64,000 bases of DNA from Caulobacter sp. Root343 (GTDB taxonomy: Bacteria > Pseudomonadota > Alphaproteobacteria > Caulobacterales > Caulobacteraceae). Location of the stretch: positions 415,154 to 479,153 of the forward strand of contig NZ_LMDF01000001.1 of NCBI RefSeq assembly GCF_001425745.1. Direction: 5' to 3'. The notes below the pieces were generated by a model. The model ran no database searches, had not been told where the DNA came from, and was given only the letters and a program-made list of their open reading frames with translations. Shown here one piece after another: positions 17,889 through 25,809 of this stretch. How positions within the stretch are numbered: the stretch's first letter is position 1; each line of letters begins with the position of its first letter. Position numbers and translations under genes: made by a program.

Positions 17889-20618
17889 ATGCGCAATCCG
17901 GCCCTGTCGATCGACGTCGACCGTCCGACCAGCCGTCACGTCCGCCAGAACGCCAATCTGCTGAGCGACCTGCTGGCCGAGGCCATCGCCTATCTGGAAG
18001 GCGACGAGGCCGCCGCCCTGGTGATCAAGGCGCGCAAGGCCGCTTCCCGCGAAGACGAGGCCTCGGGCGAGGCGCCGGTGCTGGACCATCTGTTCGCCGA
18101 CCTCTCCACCGAGCAGGCCGTGTTCCTGGCGCGGGCCTTCGCCAGCCATTCGTTGCTGGCCAATATCGGCGAGGACGTCGCCGGCCGCCGCCGCCATGCC
18201 GAGGTCGACGCCCAGCCGGGCGACGAGCGCCCCCGCACCCTGATCGACGCGGTCCGCATCCTGAAGGACCACGGCAAGACCGACGCCGAGTTGGCCAAGA
18301 TCTTCGCGGCCATGAACGTCGTGCCGGTGCTGACCGCCCACCCGACCGAGGTGCGCCGCCGCAGCATGGTCGACCGCGAGACCGAGATCTCGCGGCTGAT
18401 GGCCCTGCGCCGCCATCACCTGCCGCCGGACCTGGACGCCGAGATCCGCGAGAGCCTGTTCCGCGAGATCGCCCTGATGTGGCGCACTCGCCTGTATCGG
18501 CCCGAGCGGATCACCGTGAAGGACGAGATCCGCAACGCCCTGTCGATCGTCCGCACCTCGATCCTGCCGGCGATCATCGACCTCTACGGCGACTGGACGA
18601 CGAAGATCGGCGAGCACGGCCACCTGGCGCCGCTGCTGAAGATGGGCTCGTGGCTGGGCGGCGACCGCGACGGCCATCCCGGCGTCAACGGGGAGACCCT
18701 GAAGCTGGCCCTGAGCTCGCAGTCTCGCGTGATCCTCGACTGGTACGCCGGCGAGGTCCGCAAGCTGTGGTCGAACCTGGCGGTCTCGACCGCCTATACG
18801 CCGGTCTCTGAAGAGCTGCTGGCCCTGGCGGCCCAGACCAAGGATCCGTCGGTCCATCGCCTGGACGAGCCCTATCGCTTGGCGCTGGAGCTGGTGTTCG
18901 ACCGCCTGACCGCCGTGTCGCAGAGGCTGACCGGCCAGCCGGTGGCCTACGCCAACGGCGCGACCGACGTCGAGCCCTACGGCCATCCGGACGCCTTCGT
19001 CGCCGACCTGTCGGTCATCATCGACAGCTTGGAGCGCAACGGCGGCGAGCGCCTGGTCGGGTCGTCCCTGCGCACCCTGGTCGCGGTGGCCAAGGCTTGC
19101 GGCTTCCACCTGATGAGCCTGGACCTGCGCCAGAACGCCGACGTCCACGAGCGCACCGTCCACGAGCTGTTCCAGCGCGCCGGGGCCGGCGTCCGCTATC
19201 TGGACCTGGACGAGGACGCCCGCTGCAAGGTGCTGATCGAGGAGCTGTCGCACCAGCGGCCCCTGGTCTCGCCGTTCACCGCCTACAGCGAAGAGACGAC
19301 CCGCGAGCTGGCCACCATGGACGCCGCCGCCCAGGCGGTGCGCGACTACGGCCACGGCTGCCTCGGTGCGTACATCATCTCGAAGGCCGCGACCCTGTCC
19401 GACATCCTCGAGCCGCTCGTCTTGCTCAAGCAGGTCGGCCTGGTCTGGGGCGGGGCCGCGCCGCGCGCCTCGGTCAAGGTCGCGCCGCTGTTCGAGACCA
19501 TCGGCGACCTCGAGAACGGCCCGGCCGTGCTGCGCCAGTGGCTGGAGATGCCGCTGTCGCGGACCATCCTGGGCGACCGGCCGGTGCAGGAGATCATGCT
19601 CGGCTATTCCGACTCGAATAAGGACGGCGGCTATGTCGCCTCCCGTCGCGGCGTCGCCCGCGGCGCCTCGGCCCTGGCGTTCGAGGCCGACCGGATGGGC
19701 GTCGGCCTGCAGCTGTTCCACGGCCGCGGCGGCAGCGTCGGGCGGGGCGGCGGACCGGCCGCCGAGGCCGTGCTGGCCCAACCCGCCGGCACCGTCCAGG
19801 GCCGCATCCGCATGACCGAGCAGGGCGAGATGATCGCCCGCCGCTTCGGCGACCAGCCCACCGCCCGCCGCAATCTCGACGGCCTGGCCGCCGCCGTGCT
19901 GATCGCCAGCGACCGGCCGGCCCACCGCCCCGACCCCAAGGTCGAGGCCGCCATGACCGCCCTGGCCCACAGCTCGTTCGAGGGCTATCGGGCGCTGGTC
20001 TACGACGATCCGGCGTTCGAGGACTTCTTCTGGTCGGTCACGCCGATCAGCGAGATCGCCCGCCTCAACATCGGCAGCCGCCCGGCCAGCCGCACCGCCA
20101 GCCGCAAGATCGAGGACCTGCGCGCCATCCCGTGGGTGTTCAGCTGGTCGCAGGCCCGCTTCATGCTGCCGGGCTGGTACGGCTTCGCCTCGGGCGTCGA
20201 GCGGGCCGGCCTGGCGGTCGAGCAGCTGCGCGACCTGGCCGGAAACTTCGATTTCTTCGCCTCCCTGCTGTCGAACATGGAGCTGGCCCTGGCCCAGAGC
20301 CACATGGGCATCGCCGCCCGCTACGTGGCCCTGTCGCCCGACAAGGCCGACGCCGAGCGGATCTTCGCGACCATCCAGCGCGAGCACGAGGCGGCGACCC
20401 GCATCGCCTTGGAGATCCGCAACGGCTCGGCCCTGCTGGACAACCAGCCGGACCTGGCCGAGTCGGTGGCCTTGGCAGGCCGTTCGGTCGATCCGCTGAA
20501 CCACCTGCAGCTGGAGCTGCTGTCGCGTCGCCGGGCCGGAGACCAGGATGAGTCGCTGCGCCTGGCCATCCAACTGACGGTCGCGGGCATCGCCGCGGGG
20601 CTGCGCAACACGGGGTGA
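17889..20618 (+). CDS. ppc: Phosphoenolpyruvate carboxylase
   Basis: Anaplerotic enzyme making oxaloacetate from PEP and bicarbonate, 909 aa. Signature segments: VLTAHPTEVRRRS (catalytic histidine), GSWLGGDRDGHPGVN, GYSDSNKDGGY, FHGRGGSVGRGGGP and RMTEQGEMI. It ends with the invariant-type C-terminus RNTG. I chose the ATG at 17889 because upstream frame sequence (from 17745) is Arg/Gly-rich and lacks family similarity. It stands alone between kduD and kdgA. Its position inside the uronate block suggests a coupling of uronate breakdown, which yields pyruvate and triose, with refilling the TCA cycle. Confidence 0.96.
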   Translation: MRNPALSIDVDRPTSRHVRQNANLLSDLLAEAIAYLEGDEAAALVIKARKAASREDEASGEAPVLDHLFADLSTEQAVFLARAFASHSLLANIGEDVAGRRRHAEVDAQPGDERPRTLIDAVRILKDHGKTDAELAKIFAAMNVVPVLTAHPTEVRRRSMVDRETEISRLMALRRHHLPPDLDAEIRESLFREIALMWRTRLYRPERITVKDEIRNALSIVRTSILPAIIDLYGDWTTKIGEHGHLAPLLKMGSWLGGDRDGHPGVNGETLKLALSSQSRVILDWYAGEVRKLWSNLAVSTAYTPVSEELLALAAQTKDPSVHRLDEPYRLALELVFDRLTAVSQRLTGQPVAYANGATDVEPYGHPDAFVADLSVIIDSLERNGGERLVGSSLRTLVAVAKACGFHLMSLDLRQNADVHERTVHELFQRAGAGVRYLDLDEDARCKVLIEELSHQRPLVSPFTAYSEETTRELATMDAAAQAVRDYGHGCLGAYIISKAATLSDILEPLVLLKQVGLVWGGAAPRASVKVAPLFETIGDLENGPAVLRQWLEMPLSRTILGDRPVQEIMLGYSDSNKDGGYVASRRGVARGASALAFEADRMGVGLQLFHGRGGSVGRGGGPAAEAVLAQPAGTVQGRIRMTEQGEMIARRFGDQPTARRNLDGLAAAVLIASDRPAHRPDPKVEAAMTALAHSSFEGYRALVYDDPAFEDFFWSVTPISEIARLNIGSRPASRTASRKIEDLRAIPWVFSWSQARFMLPGWYGFASGVERAGLAVEQLRDLAGNFDFFASLLSNMELALAQSHMGIAARYVALSPDKADAERIFATIQREHEAATRIALEIRNGSALLDNQPDLAESVALAGRSVDPLNHLQLELLSRRRAGDQDESLRLAIQLTVAGIAAGLRNTG

Positions 20619-20628
20619 CCTTGCAAAC

Positions 20629-20726
20629 TGTCATCCCGGACGGCCTGCAAGGCCGATCCGGGACCGCCGCAAGCGCCCGCGTTTCCGGCGGTCCCGGCTC
20701 TCCGCTTCGCTACGGCCGGGATGACA
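20629..20726. repeat. Intergenic palindromic repeat family A, copy 2
   Basis: Opens tgtcatcccgga, contains gatccgggaccgccgcaa and ggtcccgg, and closes ggccgggatgaca. It begins 11 nt after the ppc stop, so transcripts reading out of ppc would carry it as a long hairpin and it might act as a terminator or 3'-end stabiliser. Confidence 0.8.
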
Positions 20727-20853
20727 GCATATGTGCATGGCGAAACGCCGTTTTTCCATTCCTGCAAAGGCTTTCGTTTTCAAGCGCTTGCCCTTCCCCA
20801 TTTCCGACTTCGACAGCGCTTGCGCTCTCCTTCGCTTTCTGATTATCTGCCCA

Positions 20854-20866
20854 TGACACCGGTGGC
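20854..20866. promoter_or_regulatory. UxuR-like operator half-matching site O3 (kdgA upstream)
   Basis: TGACACCGGTGGC: the left ten bases match the operator core exactly and the right half is degenerate. It is 44 bp (start to start) before the perfect site O4, near four helical turns, a spacing compatible with cooperative or looped binding. Confidence 0.6.
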
Positions 20867-20897
20867 GAAGTGGCTTGGCCACTTTTCCGGTTTCCGG

Positions 20898-20911
20898 TGA
20901 CACCGGTGTCA
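20898..20911. promoter_or_regulatory. UxuR-like operator O4, perfect palindrome
   Basis: TGACACCGGTGTCA reads identically on both strands and is the best operator copy in the window. It lies about 370 nt before the kdgA ATG, implying a long leader if transcription starts near the site. Confidence 0.75.
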
Positions 20912-21280
20912 TAACGTTTCGGTGCAGCGTCGTGGTTGGCCGTCTCGTTTGCGGCTCTTTGAGCTCGCTCCTGCGCAAACTTCCGGGGCGTCGGGTCATA
21001 CCGACGCCCTCACTTTTGCGACCGGGCGAGGGCGGGGCGCCAAAGGAAAAAAGTTCGGGGAAGGAAGCGACGACCAGGAGACTTTCGCGAGCGAGCCGCA
21101 GAGCGGCTCCGACGCGCGCGCCTCGCGCCCCATTAGTTCGACGTCGCGGCAAGCCCGGTATGGCGCCCGCGCCCGACGCGGTCTAAGGGAACGCCCTGAG
21201 CCACTACCGGCGAAATATTGCTCGCGCGGCGGCCCAAAAGGCCATCCGCGCAAGAACGATCCTTCGGGAAGGAGTCTATG
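20912..21280 (+). other. Long kdgA leader region with hairpins
   Basis: This 369-nt gene-free stretch between O4 and kdgA contains a hairpin GCGTCGG/CCGACGC (20988-21007). A second stem, GCGCGG-GGCC/GGCC-CCGCGC (21224-21251), ends about 19 nt before the kdgA Shine-Dalgarno (gggaaggag, 21266-21274). Open frames crossing it have poor composition and no recognisable family, so I do not call a gene. Confidence 0.45.
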
Positions 21281-21955
21281 ATGGTAAAAGACCGTATGGC
21301 GGTGCTGACCGCCTTGATGGACCAGGGTGTGATCCCGGTTTTCTATCACCCCGATGTCGAGGTCTGTAAGAGCGTGATCCAGGCCTGCGCCGACGGCGGC
21401 GCGCCCTGCATCGAGTTCACCAACCGCGGCGACTTCGCCAGCCACGTCTTCTACGAAGTCACCCGCTATTTCGCCGAGGCCGATCCGCGCGTGATCATGG
21501 GCGTGGGCTCGATCGTCGACGCCCCGACCGCCGGCATCTACATCGCCAACGGCGCCAAGTTCGTCGTCGGCCCGATCCTGAACGCCGACGTCGCCAAGGT
21601 CTGCAACCGCCGCAAGATCCCGTATTCGCCGGGCTGCGGCTCGGCCTCGGAAATCTCGTACGCCGAAGAACTGGGCTGCGAGATCGTCAAGGTGTTCCCG
21701 GGTTCGTCGGTCGGTGGCCCCGATTTCGTCAAGGCGGTGCTGGGCCCGATGCCCTGGACCCGCATCATGCCGACGGGCGGCGTCGATCCGGACGAAGCCT
21801 CGGTGAAGAAGTGGTTCGGCGCTGGCATCGTCGCCGCCGGCATGGGCTCCAAGCTGATCACGCAAGAAATGCTGGACGCCAAGGACTACGCGGGCATCTC
21901 CAAGAAGGTCCGCGAGACTGTTGACCTGATCAAGAAGGTTCGTGGGAAAGCCTAA
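21281..21955 (+). CDS. kdgA: KDPG (2-dehydro-3-deoxyphosphogluconate) aldolase
   Basis: Class I aldolase splitting KDPG into pyruvate and glyceraldehyde 3-phosphate, 224 aa, a TIM-barrel of usual length. Catalytic features are the Glu in CIEFTNRG, PYSPGCGSASEI, the Schiff-base Lys in EIVKVFPGSSVGG and the phosphate-binding MPTGGVDP. Two ATGs are adjacent (21278 and 21281); the second is 6 nt from GGAG (21271-21274) and preferred. The stop abuts the kdgK ATG with no gap. Together they complete KDG breakdown, downstream of the O3/O4 operators. Confidence 0.94.
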   Translation: MVKDRMAVLTALMDQGVIPVFYHPDVEVCKSVIQACADGGAPCIEFTNRGDFASHVFYEVTRYFAEADPRVIMGVGSIVDAPTAGIYIANGAKFVVGPILNADVAKVCNRRKIPYSPGCGSASEISYAEELGCEIVKVFPGSSVGGPDFVKAVLGPMPWTRIMPTGGVDPDEASVKKWFGAGIVAAGMGSKLITQEMLDAKDYAGISKKVRETVDLIKKVRGKA

Positions 21956-23062
21956 ATGACCGACAATATCCTCAACATCCGCCCGGCTTCGGAAACGAAG
22001 TGGGACTGCGCTTCCTTCGGTGAAGTGATGCTGCGCTTCGACCCGGGCTTCGGCCGGGTTCGCAACGCTCGCCAGTTCAACGTCTGGGAAGGCGGCGGCG
22101 AATACAACGTCGCCCGCGCCTTCAAGAAGTGCTGGGGCAAGCGCTCGACCGCCGTCACCGCCCTGCCGGTGAACGACCTGGGCTGGCTGGTCGAGGATCT
22201 GATGATGCAGGGCGGTGTCGACACCTCCCACGTCATCTGGCGCGACTTCGACGGCCTGGGCCGCAACACCCGCGTCGGCCTGAACTTCACCGAAAAGGGT
22301 TTCGGCGTTCGCCCGGCCCTGGGCTGCAGCGACCGGGGCCACTCGGCCGCCTCGCAGATCCGCCCCGGTGAAGTGAACTGGGAAAAGCTGTTCGGCGAGG
22401 AAGGCGTGCGCTGGTTCCACACCGGCGGCATCTTCGCGGCCCTGGCCTCGAACACGGCGGAAGCCGTGATCGAAGCGGTCGAAGTGGCCCGCAAGTACGG
22501 CACCGTGATCTCCTACGACCTGAACTACCGCGCCTCGCTGTGGAAGTCGCAGGGCGGCAAGGAAGGCGCGCAGAAGGTCAACCGTCACATCGCCCAGTAC
22601 GTGGACGTGATGATCGGCAACGAAGAAGACTTCACCGCCTGCCTGGGCTTCGAAGTCGAAGGCCTGGACGAGCACATCAGCTCGATCGACCCGGCCAACT
22701 TCAAGAAGATGATCGAGACTGCCGTGAAGCAGTTCCCGAACTTCAAGGTCGCCGCGACCACCTTGCGCAACGCCAAGACCGCCTCGGTCAACGACTGGTC
22801 GGCGATCCTGTACGCCGGCGGCGAGTTCTACGCCTCGATGATGCGCGAGAACCTCGAGATCTATGACCGCGTCGGCGGCGGCGACGGCTTCGCCTCGGGC
22901 CTGGCCTTCGGCTTCATGGAAGGCAAGGGCCCCCAGGCCGCCGTCGAATACGGCGCGGCTCACGGCGCCCTGGCCATGACCACCCCGGGCGACACCTCGA
23001 TGGTGCGCCAGGCGGAAGTCGAGGCCGTGATGAAGGGCAAGGGCGCGCGGGTCATCCGCTAG
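21956..23062 (+). CDS. kdgK: 2-keto-3-deoxygluconate kinase (PfkB family)
   Basis: 368-aa ribokinase/PfkB-fold sugar kinase phosphorylating KDG to KDPG for the aldolase encoded immediately upstream (zero-base gap). Visible features are the substrate-binding GGGEYNVARA near residue 45, MIGNEEDF, and the PfkB signature YDRVGGGDGFASGLAFG with the catalytic Asp. It is longer than many KDG kinases (about 310-340) because of an insertion around residues 100-140 (GVRPALGCSDRGHS). An intrinsic terminator follows at 23091-23120. Confidence 0.93.
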   Translation: MTDNILNIRPASETKWDCASFGEVMLRFDPGFGRVRNARQFNVWEGGGEYNVARAFKKCWGKRSTAVTALPVNDLGWLVEDLMMQGGVDTSHVIWRDFDGLGRNTRVGLNFTEKGFGVRPALGCSDRGHSAASQIRPGEVNWEKLFGEEGVRWFHTGGIFAALASNTAEAVIEAVEVARKYGTVISYDLNYRASLWKSQGGKEGAQKVNRHIAQYVDVMIGNEEDFTACLGFEVEGLDEHISSIDPANFKKMIETAVKQFPNFKVAATTLRNAKTASVNDWSAILYAGGEFYASMMRENLEIYDRVGGGDGFASGLAFGFMEGKGPQAAVEYGAAHGALAMTTPGDTSMVRQAEVEAVMKGKGARVIR

Positions 23063-23388
23063 CCTTCCTTCTCCCGGAAGCAAGACGAGAAGCCCTCGGC
23101 CGCAAGGCCGGGGGCTTTTTCGTGGGTGGGGTGCTCTATCTCCCGACCGTTCTCGTCGAATTCGACCTTCTGGAGACCGGGCGGAACGGGGTCTCCTTCC
23201 TTGAGATATTCGATTATGCCGTGAGCGCCCCTGTAGGTGTGCTTGCGTCGTCGTTCGAGCTGCGCCGCGAGCGCGATGAAGCGTTCCGTGATCTTCGCCG
23301 TGAGCCAAGTCTTTGTATGGGCGCGGCGGCGTGCGGAGCGTGAACCACCGAGGCGGCGCTTGGGACGAGGCGAGCGGGGTAGGGGCAT
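23059..23388 (-). CDS. Hypothetical small basic protein
   Basis: 109 codons; the ATG is preceded by acggagg with a 5-nt spacer (ggttcccATG on the minus strand), a good ribosome-binding site. The N-terminal 25 residues are Arg/Pro-rich. The middle (KITERFIALAAQLERRRKHT) looks helical, and EYLKEGDPVPPGLQKVEFDE has natural-looking composition. I recognise no family. The 3' end overlaps the kdgK stop by 4 nt and contains the kdgK terminator hairpin, which is unusual for a real gene. It could be real with a shared 3' end, or chance. Confidence 0.45.
   Translation of the reverse strand: MPLPRSPRPKRRLGGSRSARRRAHTKTWLTAKITERFIALAAQLERRRKHTYRGAHGIIEYLKEGDPVPPGLQKVEFDENGREIEHPTHEKAPGLAAEGFSSCFREKEG
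23091..23120 (+). terminator. Intrinsic terminator after kdgK
   Basis: AGCCCTCGGCC, loop gcaa, GGCCGGGGGCT, then TTTTT. It is 29 nt past the kdgK stop. It lies inside the predicted 3' end of the convergent gene 23059-23388. Confidence 0.85.
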
Positions 23389-23409
23389 GGGAACCTCCGT
23401 TCTTTAGAT

Positions 23410-23522
23410 CCTCCCCCGCATGCGGGGGAGGTGGCCCAGAGGGCCGGAGGGGGCTAGCTCGGCCCAAGCCGCGTTAGCCCCCTCAGTCGCTCCGCGACAG
23501 CTCCCCCGCGGCGCGGGGGAGC
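23410..23522. repeat. Palindromic intergenic repeat, family C
   Basis: Starts ctcccccgcatgcgggggag, a small hairpin, continues with gtggcccagagggccggagggggctag, and mirrors it with ttagccccctcagtcgctccgcgacag and ctcccccgcggcgcggggga. Both halves have the same order of motifs in opposite orientation, so the element can fold as a long bipartite hairpin. It is similar in plan to 181-299. Confidence 0.65.
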
Positions 23523-23584
23523 ATCGTCAGGCGCGCGAAATTGGCCCGACGCGAAAACGCCAGGAGTGGGGAGGGATGCGGAGC

Positions 23585-23940
23585 GCCGGGCAACGCCCGG
23601 AGTTTGATTGTGTTGTTACCGTTTCGACGAAGTCCGACGCTCCGCGCGATCGTTTTCCGCCAGCGTCCCGTCGGGTGGCCCTGTTCAGGCCTTACCGGGA
23701 TCCGAAGCCCTTCGTTTCCGAAGGTCCTCGGCGTCGAAGAGAGCGAGCCAATACAGGCTAAGACACACCCTTTTACCTTCAACCACGCCAGCGGCGGGCG
23801 GGTCTGGCCAGCAACCAGATCCCGGACCGTTCGAGTATCCCCCTCGAACCTGGCCCCGCTCGACCACCCCCCGAAGCCGCGAAGGTCGCTGGCCGCGCGC
23901 CCTCCCCAGTGCTTCGAGGTGGGTAGAGGATAAGGCTGGT
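23585..23940. ncRNA. Candidate structured noncoding RNA, strand undetermined
   Basis: Gene-free stretch with unusually ordered pairing. The outer arms GCCAGCG (23787-23793) and CGCTGGC (23887-23893) enclose GCGG/CCGC and GGCCAG/CTGGCC. These in turn enclose the perfect 7-bp hairpin GTTCGAG-tatcccc-CTCGAAC (23829-23849). Neighbouring hairpins are CCTTCG-TTTC-CGAAGG near 23707-23722 and CCGGGC-aac-GCCCGG near 23587-23601, the latter followed by a T-rich run. I do not see RNase P, tmRNA tag, or SRP signatures. Open frames here look spurious. Confidence 0.3.
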
Positions 23941-23982
23941 TTCGGGGGCGGGGGACGGAAGGGGCTGAACGCTCGTGGTTCG

Positions 23983-24132
23983 CCCTTCTCCCCTTGCGGG
24001 AGAAGGTGGCCGCCGAAGGCGGTCGGATGAGGGGTCGTGCAGGCCTAACCGGTTGCACCATCACGCTAATCCGACAGGTCTATCGACCCCTCATCCGGCC
24101 CTGCGGGCCACCTTCTCCCGCAAGGGGAGAAG
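23983..24132. repeat. Palindromic intergenic repeat family B, copy 1
   Basis: Ends are cccttctccccttgcgggag and ccttctcccgcaaggggaga, reverse-complementary over more than 20 bp. Inner arms are ggatgaggggtcg and cgacccctcatccgg, with a 40-nt variable centre. The same plan is present at 41221-41346. Confidence 0.8.
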
Positions 24133-24162
24133 GATGAACACCCGCGCCCCGACGAGCACAGT

Positions 24163-24843
24163 CTAGTGCGCCGAGAACCGCAGCAGCGCCGGCACGGCTG
24201 GCGCGCCGGCGACCGAGGTGAAGTTCCGGAAGCGCGGGCTGTTGAAGCCGATCCAGTAGTCCCCGGGCTGGACGACGCAGTCGAGCGTGAAGCTGCGGCC
24301 GTCGGCCGACTGGGTCGGCTTCGGGGCGCAGGTCGGGTAGCTGGCCTTGTCGCGCGCGATGAACGAATAGCCCGGCGCCATCGGCTGGTCGAAGGTGACC
24401 TTGATGGCGATCTTGCCGGCCGCCACCTCCGCGCCGACGGCCGGAGAGGTGGCGACCACGCGAGGCGGACCCGAGGGAGCCGGGTGACCGGCGACGGCCA
24501 GGGCGGCGAAGACGCCGACCGCGGAAGCGAGGATAATCATGCAAAGCGCTCCTAGAAGCAGGGGCCAGCGGGCCCGCAAGACGAAGGGACGGCGTCCGGT
24601 GTCGCCGCCGGTCGCCGCGTCCGCCACTCCGATTTTCTCGTCACGATTTTCTTGGGCCGCCGCCAGCCGCGCCAGTTCGCGGCTGCTGCCGACGCCGGCC
24701 TTGCGCCGCGCCTCGCGCAGCCGTTCGTTGACCGCGGCCTCGGTGAGATCGAGCACCGTCGCGGCGCTCTTGGCGGTGTGGCCCCGGGCCAGCAGCAGCA
24801 GGATCTGGCGCTCGGTGTCCGACAGACGCGAGAGGTCGGGCAT
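24163..24843 (-). CDS. Membrane-anchored LuxR-type HTH protein with Big_5/SbsA-like extracytoplasmic domain
   Basis: 226 aa. Residues 5-60 form a GerE/LuxR-type helix-turn-helix (LSDTERQILLLLARGHTAKS, then LTEAAVNERLREARRKAGV). A linker follows, then one membrane span (about 93-119), then an Ig-like domain (about 128-226) starting PRVVATSPAVGAEV and containing ITFDQPM-like KVTFDQPMAPGYS and FNSPRFRNFTS. The topology places the HTH in the cytoplasm and the Ig-like domain in the periplasm, so it may be a one-component transmembrane regulator. No target or partner gene is adjacent, and function is unknown. The stop lies just past repeat B1. Confidence 0.85.
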   Translation of the reverse strand: MPDLSRLSDTERQILLLLARGHTAKSAATVLDLTEAAVNERLREARRKAGVGSSRELARLAAAQENRDEKIGVADAATGGDTGRRPFVLRARWPLLLGALCMIILASAVGVFAALAVAGHPAPSGPPRVVATSPAVGAEVAAGKIAIKVTFDQPMAPGYSFIARDKASYPTCAPKPTQSADGRSFTLDCVVQPGDYWIGFNSPRFRNFTSVAGAPAVPALLRFSAH

Positions 24844-25015
24844 GGCGGTCTTGGCTCGGCTTTCGCAGCTCTAGGATGAGCCCTAGATCAGCACGCTTCG
24901 GTCCGCTGCGGCAACGCTCGGCTTGGCCGGATCACGATGCCGCGCCCCGACGGAACGGCGGGGCGGCTCCCCGGGTTGATCCTCCATGGTTCAACGGTGC
25001 GAGTTGACGCGAATG

Positions 25016-25729
25016 TTGTCGCCAGTCTCCAAGTCTAGCCAATTGGCCCTGCTGGCGTTGTGTCTGGGGATGGGGACGGCTGACGCGGCGCTGGCGGGCA
25101 AGCAGGAAAAGGCGCCCCAGACCTCGGCGGAGGCCAATACCGACAATCTGGGCTCGGCGGTGGTCGCGCCGCTGCGCGACATCAATGTCGTGCGTTCGCA
25201 GATCCCCGACCTGCTCAAGACGGCCGTCGCCGATCCCTACGCGCCGCCGAAGACGGGCTGCGAGCCGCTGAAGGCCGAGATCGACAGTCTCGATGCGGTG
25301 CTGGGCGACGACTACGACGACCGCTCCGAGGCCGGCAAGGGCAAGAAGGGTGAGGCCGTGTCCAAACCCGTGCTGGGCGTGGTGGCCCGCACCGTCACCG
25401 ACGTGATCCCGATGCGGGGCTGGGTGCGCCAGCTGACCGGGGCCGAGCGCCACGACCAGATGGTCCGCGACGCCATCAAGGCCGGCTTCGTGCGGCGCGG
25501 CTACCTCAAGGGCCTGTACAACGCCGGCACCTGCAAGGGGAACCGCCTGGTGTTCGTCGCCGCCAAGCCCGCGCCGAAGCCGGTCTTCGTGGCCGCCGCG
25601 CCGGCCGCCCCGATCCAGGTCGCGGCCGAGCCCGCGCCCGCCCTGGTGCCCGCGCCGCTGGCCCCGTTCACCACCACCGTGAAGGTCGCGGCGGCGTCGG
25701 AGGGGGCGGAGACGCCGGGCGTGCCGTAG
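25016..25729 (+). CDS. Exported hypothetical protein
   Basis: 237 aa from ATG 25016 (an in-frame ATG at 24986 adds 10 residues). The N-terminus LALLALCLGMGTADAALAG looks like a signal peptide. A soluble middle part with two cysteines (KTGCEPLKAEIDSLDAVLGDDYDD and YNAGTCKGNRLVF) could form a disulfide. The C-terminal 60 residues are Ala/Pro-rich and probably disordered. I do not recognise a named family. The gene stands alone, between the minus-strand HTH gene and the hydrolase. Confidence 0.7.
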   Translation: MSPVSKSSQLALLALCLGMGTADAALAGKQEKAPQTSAEANTDNLGSAVVAPLRDINVVRSQIPDLLKTAVADPYAPPKTGCEPLKAEIDSLDAVLGDDYDDRSEAGKGKKGEAVSKPVLGVVARTVTDVIPMRGWVRQLTGAERHDQMVRDAIKAGFVRRGYLKGLYNAGTCKGNRLVFVAAKPAPKPVFVAAAPAAPIQVAAEPAPALVPAPLAPFTTTVKVAAASEGAETPGVP

Positions 25730-25809
25730 GCGAGGACGCCGTTCCGGATCATTGCGCCGCTCGGCAACCTGTGATGGTGTCGCCGCACTGGCCAGTGTCG
25801 GGTGGCGTC

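Noticed and set aside
13392..20573. A 7.2-kb stop-free frame on the minus strand
   Set aside because: It runs antisense to the regulator, uxaC, kduI, kduD and ppc, which all have clear family motifs. GC-rich codon bias removes stop codons in that antisense frame; composition is Arg/Gly/Val/Ala-rich with no domain.
23787..23893. Assignment of the structured region to 6S, RNase P, tmRNA or SRP RNA
   Set aside because: I could not find the RNase P core, an ssrA tag sequence, the SRP domain IV loop, or a central open bubble typical of 6S RNA.
23483..24064. A 193-codon minus-strand frame in the repeat-rich gap
   Set aside because: It crosses the end of repeat family C, the structured RNA candidate and part of repeat B, with atypical composition; it starts inside a repeat arm.
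24952..24977. GGAAC-N18-GTT before the exported hypothetical gene
   Set aside because: The spacing is one base longer than accepted and the region is generally G/C-rich; too weak to list.
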